Source of the DNA: JBMYZL01 sp049610385
GTDB taxonomy: Bacteria > Bacteroidota > Bacteroidia > Flavobacteriales_D > Sanyastnellaceae
Assembly: GCA_049610385.1 (NCBI GenBank)
Contig: JBMYZL010000030.1
Location: 1-18,230, forward strand
Length of the DNA stretch: 18,230 bases
Reading direction: 5' to 3'
Shown here piece by piece: positions 13,385-18,230 of the stretch. Positions within the stretch are counted from its first letter, which is position 1, and the number at the start of each line of letters is the position of its first letter. The notes beneath the pieces are model-generated. The model had not been told where the DNA came from. It did no database searches and was given only the letters and a program-made list of their open reading frames with translations. The translations under genes were made by a program, and so were the position numbers.

Positions 13385-15142
13385 ATGCATCGCACCCACA
13401 ATTGTGGCGAACTCCGCCTTGAAAACGCCGGCCAAGAAGTGACCCTGAGCGGATGGGTCCAAAGAACCCGTGATTTGGGTGGGATGACTTTTGTTGATCT
13501 GCGAGATCGCTATGGCTTGACGCAATTGGCCTTCAACATGGACACCGATGAAAATCTGTGCTTGCAAGCACGCAAGTTGGGTCGAGAATTTGTGGTCAAA
13601 GCCACTGGATCGGTGCGTGAACGAGAGTCCAAAAACAGCAACATGCCGACAGGTGAAATCGAAATCGACGTCACCGGTTTGGCGTTGTTGAATGCCAGCA
13701 AAACACCCCCTTTCACCATTGAGGACGAAACGGATGGTGGAGATGACCTGCGGATGCAATATCGATACTTGGATTTGCGCCGGAAGCCCGTCCAAAACAA
13801 CTTGATGTTGAGGCACCGCATCAGCATTGAAACGCGCAAGTACCTCGACAGTGTTGCATTCGTGGAAGTCGAGACGCCATACCTGATCAAAAGCACGCCT
13901 GAAGGGGCCCGCGACTTTGTGGTTCCTTCACGCATGAACCCTGGCCAATTCTACGCCCTTCCCCAATCACCACAGACCTTCAAACAACTCTTGATGGTCA
14001 GTGGATTTGATCGATACTATCAAATTGTCAAGTGCTTCCGAGATGAGGATTTGCGTGCAGACCGCCAACCGGAATTCACGCAAATCGACTGTGAAATGGC
14101 ATTTGTCGAACAAGAAGATGTACTCAAGACGTTTGAAGGATTGGTGCGCCACTTGTTTCAAGTGGTCTTGCAAACAGACATTCCTGAATTTCCGCGAATG
14201 ACTTTTGACGAAGCCATGCGCCGCTATGGAAGCGACAAGCCAGACGTGAGGTTTGGAATGGAATTCGTAGACATGGGGCCTGTGGCGCAGGGAAATGGGT
14301 TTGGCGTTTTTGATCAAGCTGAAGCGGTACTGGGCATCGTGGCGCCGGATTGCGCGAGTTATTCGAGAAAGCAACTGGATGCGTTGACAGAGTGGGTGAA
14401 ACGCCCCCAAATCGGCGCCAAGGGTTTGGTCTATTGCAAAGTGAATGAAGACGGGTCGTTCAAATCCAGTGTGGACAAATTTTTTGATGCCGAGAAGCAA
14501 AAAGCATGGGCGAATCACGCGGGTGCCAAACCCGGCGATTTGATTCTGATGCTCAGCGGCGGGTTGGACAAAACCCGGAAAATGTTGAACGAATTGCGGT
14601 TGCACATGGGCAGTGCCCTCGGTTTGAGAGACCCGAAGGTTTTCCGGCCCTTGTGGGTGGTTGATTTCCCGCTGCTTGAATGGGACGAAGAGACCGAGAG
14701 ATACCACGCAATGCACCATCCGTTCACCTCACCCAAACCCGAACACATGGACATCATCGATTCCGACCCTGGCGCCGTCAGAGCGAATGCCTACGACATG
14801 GTGATCAATGGTGTGGAGATCGGAGGCGGTTCCATTCGAATTCACGACAAGGGCATTCAAAGTCGCATGTTTGACCTACTTGGGTTCACACCGGAGGAGG
14901 CTGAAGCACAATTCGGCTTTTTGATGAATGCCTTCCAGTATGGTGCTCCACCTCACGGCGGGCTCGCCTTGGGTTTTGATCGCTTGTGTTCGCTGTTTGG
15001 CGGGAGTGATTCAATTCGAGATTTCATTGCATTCCCGAAAAACAATTCAGGCCGAGACGTGATGATTGATGCCCCAAGCCCCATCGATGATGAACAATAC
15101 CACGAACTTCATTTGGCCTCAACTGTTGAAGACCCCAGTTGA
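13385..15142 (+). CDS. aspS: Aspartyl-tRNA synthetase
   Basis: It charges tRNA with aspartate; it is a class II synthetase. I start it at ATG 13385 (MHRTHNCGELR), the usual bacterial N-terminus, not the in-frame ATG at 13337 whose extra 16 residues look random. The length is then 585 residues, normal for the bacterial type. It shows an OB-fold anticodon domain (LSGWVQRTRDLGGMTFVDLR, 21-40), motif 1 around FVEVETPYLIKSTPEGARDF, motif 2 CFRDEDLRADRQPEFTQID (217-235), and a GAD insertion at about 290-400. C-terminal blocks are YHAMHHPFTSPKPE, GGGSIRIHD and motif 3 GLALGFDRL (526-534). Leu31 in the RDLGG context, as I recall, resembles discriminating AspRS rather than the His of non-discriminating forms. 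It leads the aspS-bacilliredoxin-trpS run. Confidence 0.96.
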   Translation: MHRTHNCGELRLENAGQEVTLSGWVQRTRDLGGMTFVDLRDRYGLTQLAFNMDTDENLCLQARKLGREFVVKATGSVRERESKNSNMPTGEIEIDVTGLALLNASKTPPFTIEDETDGGDDLRMQYRYLDLRRKPVQNNLMLRHRISIETRKYLDSVAFVEVETPYLIKSTPEGARDFVVPSRMNPGQFYALPQSPQTFKQLLMVSGFDRYYQIVKCFRDEDLRADRQPEFTQIDCEMAFVEQEDVLKTFEGLVRHLFQVVLQTDIPEFPRMTFDEAMRRYGSDKPDVRFGMEFVDMGPVAQGNGFGVFDQAEAVLGIVAPDCASYSRKQLDALTEWVKRPQIGAKGLVYCKVNEDGSFKSSVDKFFDAEKQKAWANHAGAKPGDLILMLSGGLDKTRKMLNELRLHMGSALGLRDPKVFRPLWVVDFPLLEWDEETERYHAMHHPFTSPKPEHMDIIDSDPGAVRANAYDMVINGVEIGGGSIRIHDKGIQSRMFDLLGFTPEEAEAQFGFLMNAFQYGAPPHGGLALGFDRLCSLFGGSDSIRDFIAFPKNNSGRDVMIDAPSPIDDEQYHELHLASTVEDPS

Positions 15143-15173
15143 TTGTTAAACTTTGACTTGAAAAACAACCACC

Positions 15174-15584
15174 ATGTATCCTCCTGAACTGGTCGCCCCG
15201 ATGAAAACCGATCTCACTGCTGTGGGATTCGAAGAGTTGATTACTGCCGATGATGTCGATCGCATTGTGAGCGGAGAAGGCACCGCTTTGATCGTGCTGA
15301 ACAGCGTGTGTGGCTGTGCAGCCGGGGCCATGCGGCCCGCTGTGAAGTTGGCTGTTCAACACCCAAAAGTACCCAGCAAACTCACCACTGCTTTTGCCGG
15401 CGTGGACCGAGACGCCGTGGACCGAGCCCGGAAGTTTATGTTGCCATACCCTCCGAGTTCGCCCAGCATTGCCTTATTCAAAGATGGAAAACTCGTTCAC
15501 ATGATTGAACGTCATCACATTGAAGGTCGAACTGCAGAAATGATTGCAGAGAATCTGCAAATGGCGTTCGAAGAACACTGCTGA
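15174..15584 (+). CDS. Bacilliredoxin, BrxA/BrxB (YphP/YqiW) family
   Basis: A 136-residue cytoplasmic thioredoxin-fold protein. It begins MYPPELVAPMKTDL and carries the family's Cys-Gly-Cys redox site at Cys46 and Cys48 (VLNSVCGCAAGAMRP). Other family blocks follow: TAFAGVDRDAVDRAR, a PPSSPSIALFKDG stretch supplying the cis-proline region, and HMIERHHIEGR. In Bacillus subtilis these proteins remove bacillithiol from S-bacillithiolated proteins, so the gene suggests this organism may use bacillithiol or a related thiol; that link is inference. It sits 31 bases after aspS and 13 bases before trpS, all on the plus strand, so cotranscription is likely. BrxA versus BrxB cannot be decided, so no symbol is assigned. 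Confidence 0.92.
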   Translation: MYPPELVAPMKTDLTAVGFEELITADDVDRIVSGEGTALIVLNSVCGCAAGAMRPAVKLAVQHPKVPSKLTTAFAGVDRDAVDRARKFMLPYPPSSPSIALFKDGKLVHMIERHHIEGRTAEMIAENLQMAFEEHC

Positions 15585-15597
15585 TTGAATTGCTGCC

Positions 15598-16572
15598 ATG
15601 GCCCGCATCCTGACTGGAATTCAAAGCACGGGAGTGCCACATCTCGGCAATTTGCTGGGTGCCATTCGGCCAGCCATTGCGTTGGCTGACCGCCCTGAGA
15701 ATGACAGTTTTCTGTTCATCGCAGATTTGCATTCCTTGACCCAAATCAAGGATGGAGCCCAATTGCGGGAGAACACCCGATCTGTAGCTGCGGCTTGGTT
15801 GGCGTTGGGCTTGGATACTGAACGTTCGGCGTTTTATCGCCAAAGCGATGTCCCCGAAGTCACAGAATTGGCTTGGTACTTGAGTTGTTTCTTCCCCTAC
15901 AGCCGACTGACTTTGGCGCACAGTTTCAAGGACAAGGCAGATCGTTTGTCCGATGTCAACGCAGGGCTGTTTACATACCCGATGCTCATGGCCGCAGACA
16001 TTTTGCTTTATGATGCTGAATTTGTGCCCGTGGGGAAAGACCAATTGCAGCATCTCGAAATGACGCGTGATGTCGCCACCCGGTTCAACCACCGCATGAA
16101 CGAGGACATATTCGTCATTCCCCAAGAGTTGACTCAGGCGGAGACCATGTACGTGCCCGGGTTGGATGGCGGCAAAATGTCCAAATCGAGGGAAAATACC
16201 TTGAACATTTTTGACGACCCCAAGGCCTTGAAGAAACGGATCAACAAGGAGATTGTGACCGATGCCACCGCCCTCGAAGATCCGAAAGATCCCAAGAGCA
16301 ACCCCATCGCATCCCTTTTCTCAGCCGTTGCAGGCGAAGCTTCGGGGCAAGATTTGGCAGAACGACTCCGAGCAGGTGGTCTCGGGTGGGGCCACGCGAA
16401 AAAGGAGTTATTGGAGGCCATCACCGATGGTTTCGCTGCAGAAAGGGAAGCCTTCAATCGCTGGGTCAACGACCCTGGTGCCATCGACGCGGAGTTGTCC
16501 AAAGGCGCTGAAAAAGCAAGACATGTGGCCCAAAAAGTTCTCGAAAAAGTGCGGCATGCAACTGGCTATTGA
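15598..16572 (+). CDS. trpS: Tryptophanyl-tRNA synthetase
   Basis: It charges tRNA-Trp with tryptophan; it is a class I synthetase. The 324-residue length is typical for the bacterial enzyme. It opens MARILTGIQSTGVPHLGNLL, where HLGN (15-18) is the HIGH-type ATP motif. Conserved internal segments include FIADLHSLTQI, QSDVPEVTELAWYLSC, GLFTYPMLMAADILLYDA (tryptophan pocket) and PVGKDQLQHLEMTRD. The signature KMSKS is at 193-197 (GGKMSKSREN). The start at 15598 is 13 bases after the bacilliredoxin stop, and no internal promoter is evident. It is complete, with a normal helical C-terminus. It is probably translated from the same message as aspS and the bacilliredoxin. Confidence 0.97.
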   Translation: MARILTGIQSTGVPHLGNLLGAIRPAIALADRPENDSFLFIADLHSLTQIKDGAQLRENTRSVAAAWLALGLDTERSAFYRQSDVPEVTELAWYLSCFFPYSRLTLAHSFKDKADRLSDVNAGLFTYPMLMAADILLYDAEFVPVGKDQLQHLEMTRDVATRFNHRMNEDIFVIPQELTQAETMYVPGLDGGKMSKSRENTLNIFDDPKALKKRINKEIVTDATALEDPKDPKSNPIASLFSAVAGEASGQDLAERLRAGGLGWGHAKKELLEAITDGFAAEREAFNRWVNDPGAIDAELSKGAEKARHVAQKVLEKVRHATGY

Positions 16573-16648
16573 TCGGTTCCAAAACTGCGATTGATCAAGT
16601 TTGGCACGCAGATTGTTTTGGGAAAGATGAACCTCAAAATTGTTCATC

Positions 16649-18230
16649 ATGACCCGTTTCTCCTTCACCACTCAGGGCCTTTTCATCCAAGCACGACGCT
16701 TCTTCTCGGTGAATGCTGCGGTTTTCGCCCTCGCCACAACCGCAGAAGGCCATACGCCGCCCAGCATTTTGGGTGCCTCTGAACAAAACATCAGCACCGA
16801 AATCGATCATGTGGTTGTCTACCAACAGGGTGCGCAAGTGGAACGTGTTGCGGATGTCTCTGTGCCTTCTGGTGTCACAGAATTGGTCTTCACCCGTTTG
16901 CACACCGCCATTGACCCCAACCAATTGCGGGTCACGGGCCATGGCGACTTCACAGTCTTGAGCATCAGTCACAGATACGCCACAGACACCCTCAGTGGAG
17001 CGGAAAGCGCCGGGGAACGCAATGAACTGCAAATGAAGCAGAATGCGCTGAGCCAGCGCATCAACGAAATCAACACCGAGCGGGTTTTGTTCGATCGAGA
17101 AGAACAATTGCTGTTGAACAACCAATCTTTCACAGTCAAGGACAGCGGGGTAGATTTAGACCGGTTGATGCGGGCAAACACCTTCTTCCGTGAGCGCTTT
17201 TTGGCCATCCATGAAGGTCGAAAGGCCATTGATCAAGAAGTCAAGGAGATTCAAGTCCAAATCAATGACTTGCAAATCCAAATGAACAACCTGCCCCCTT
17301 TTCGGACAGAGACTTGGTTGGAAATTTTGGTGCGTGTAGAAGCCGAAAGTGACGCGAATGGCAAAATGCTGCTGAGCTACTGGATGCAGAACGCAGGTTG
17401 GACTCCGGCATACAACGCGCGCGTGGCCGACATTGAGGATCCTCTGAAATTGGAGTATCAGGCCATGGTTCGCCAAACCACCGGTGAAAACTGGGAAAAT
17501 GTCGGGATGAGCATCGCCACAGGAACCCCAAGCAGCAACCGATCCAAACCCAATTTGACCCCCATCAAACTCGATGGACAATACCGCGGCAAGGGCATGG
17601 CCGGCTCTACAGCCAATGCATGGTTGAAGTCCCAGCCATACAACCCAAACATCCGCGAAGTCCGTGGTCAGCTGTATGACGACAGTGGCAACCCCTTGAT
17701 TGGCGCCCAAGTGCGAGCGAACAACGGGGCATACACCACGACAGATGTCAATGGCTTCTACACCATGGCTGTCCCCCAAAATGTCTCGAACTTGTCGTAT
17801 TCCTATACCGGCTACGCACCCGAAACCATCAACATTTCTCAGCCAGTCATGAACGTGGCGTTGGCTGCATCCTCTCAAGTTTTGGAGAGTGTTGAAATCG
17901 CGGCTTATGATGCCGTCGAAGATGAAGCCGAGTCCCTTTTCGGTGGGCGAGCCGAACGCAGGCGCTCTGAGTTCAATGAGAACCAAGTGAATGCCATGTC
18001 CTTCGCTGCCGTGGAAATTGGATACAGCCCCACTTCGACACGCTTCGACATCAGCTCGAAATACGACATCCCCGCAGACAACCAACCCCATGCTGTTCGG
18101 ATTTTGTCCCACAATATCGATGTGGAATACCTCTACCAAGCCACACCCAAATTGGACCCACAGGTCTATCTGACTGCATTGTTTACAGACTGGGAAGAGT
18201 TGGACTTGCTCGACGGACGCATGCACATTT
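16649..18230 (+). CDS. Exported DUF4139 (mucoidy inhibitor MuiA-like) protein with inserted carboxypeptidase-regulatory-like domain, 5' part
   Basis: An open frame of at least 527 codons from ATG 16649 runs off the right edge. A stop at 16628-16630 bounds it upstream; TTG 16640 is an alternative start. A long n-region precedes a hydrophobic stretch (FFSVNAAVFALATTAEG, about 19-35), a likely signal sequence. Residues about 51-115 (EIDHVVVYQQGAQVERVADV) match the DUF4140 N-terminal domain. Helical, coiled-coil-like segments follow at about 120-165 and 173-215 (RNELQMKQNALSQRINEI). DUF4139 begins near 220 (MLLSYWMQNAGWTPAYNARV). Near 335-408 a carboxypeptidase-D regulatory-like beta domain is inserted (GQLYDDSGNPLIGAQV, TTTDVNGFYTMAVP), and then DUF4139 resumes (YDIPADNQPHAVRI, YQATPKLDP). 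The molecular role is not known. A weak CAAGTTTG (16596-16603) may be its -7 box. Confidence 0.88.
   Translation, partial: MTRFSFTTQGLFIQARRFFSVNAAVFALATTAEGHTPPSILGASEQNISTEIDHVVVYQQGAQVERVADVSVPSGVTELVFTRLHTAIDPNQLRVTGHGDFTVLSISHRYATDTLSGAESAGERNELQMKQNALSQRINEINTERVLFDREEQLLLNNQSFTVKDSGVDLDRLMRANTFFRERFLAIHEGRKAIDQEVKEIQVQINDLQIQMNNLPPFRTETWLEILVRVEAESDANGKMLLSYWMQNAGWTPAYNARVADIEDPLKLEYQAMVRQTTGENWENVGMSIATGTPSSNRSKPNLTPIKLDGQYRGKGMAGSTANAWLKSQPYNPNIREVRGQLYDDSGNPLIGAQVRANNGAYTTTDVNGFYTMAVPQNVSNLSYSYTGYAPETINISQPVMNVALAASSQVLESVEIAAYDAVEDEAESLFGGRAERRRSEFNENQVNAMSFAAVEIGYSPTSTRFDISSKYDIPADNQPHAVRILSHNIDVEYLYQATPKLDPQVYLTALFTDWEELDLLDGRMHI

Noticed and set aside
13967..14719. Minus-strand open frame of 250 codons inside aspS
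   Set aside because: It is opposite the class II synthetase motifs and the GAD region; no independent evidence of coding.
17156..18226. Minus-strand open frame of 356 codons at the right edge
   Set aside because: It is antisense to the DUF4139 frame, which shows clear domain signatures; the composition is shadow-like and there is no signal or family motif.
1..18230. Search for a defence system, phage, integrative element or biosynthetic cluster
   Set aside because: Nearly every gene is a recognisable housekeeping or envelope gene; no transposase, integrase, nuclease, toxin-antitoxin pair, tRNA-associated attachment site or clustered biosynthetic enzymes were seen.

Overview
The window looks like a chromosomal segment of a Bacteroidota bacterium, probably a marine Flavobacteriales-type lineage of intermediate GC. 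Three things support this: a secreted protein ending in a type IX secretion (T9SS) sorting domain, a DUF4286 gene joined to rsmA/ksgA, and start regions that mostly lack a strong Shine-Dalgarno and sometimes carry TAnnTTTG-like -7 boxes. The family assignment is from recognition by eye only.

Layout. 1-1111 (minus) is the 5' part of a large secreted protein that runs off the left edge in a 29-residue repeat. A 101-bp divergent spacer separates it from DUF4286-rsmA (1213-2370, plus). A T9SS-sorted secreted protein (2349-3668, minus) converges on rsmA and overlaps its end by 22 bp. Next is a tight pair, fbp (fructose-1,6-bisphosphatase) and mfd (transcription-repair coupling factor), at 3788-8230. 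A small exported barrel-like protein (8250-8906, minus) follows. Then come truB, queA and an exported thioredoxin-fold protein (8990-11622, plus), and a stand-alone acyl-CoA carboxylase beta subunit (11740-13299, minus). A plus-strand run aspS, bacilliredoxin, trpS (13385-16572) is followed by an exported DUF4139 protein with an inserted carboxypeptidase-regulatory-like domain, which runs off the right edge (16649-18230).

Functional themes are translation and RNA modification (rsmA, truB, queA, aspS, trpS), transcription-coupled repair (mfd), central metabolism (fbp, pccB), thiol redox (bacilliredoxin, exported thioredoxin-fold protein) and cell-surface proteins of Bacteroidota type. Two of the most informative genes are the two cut by the window edges. 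I see no tRNA, rRNA, CRISPR array, insertion sequence, integrase, phage or defence cassette, and no convincing undescribed system. The genes are densely packed, with no intergenic stretch longer than about 120 bases. The less ordinary points are the repeat protein at the left edge, the bacilliredoxin between two tRNA synthetases, the domain insertion in the DUF4139 protein and the fbp-mfd pairing.
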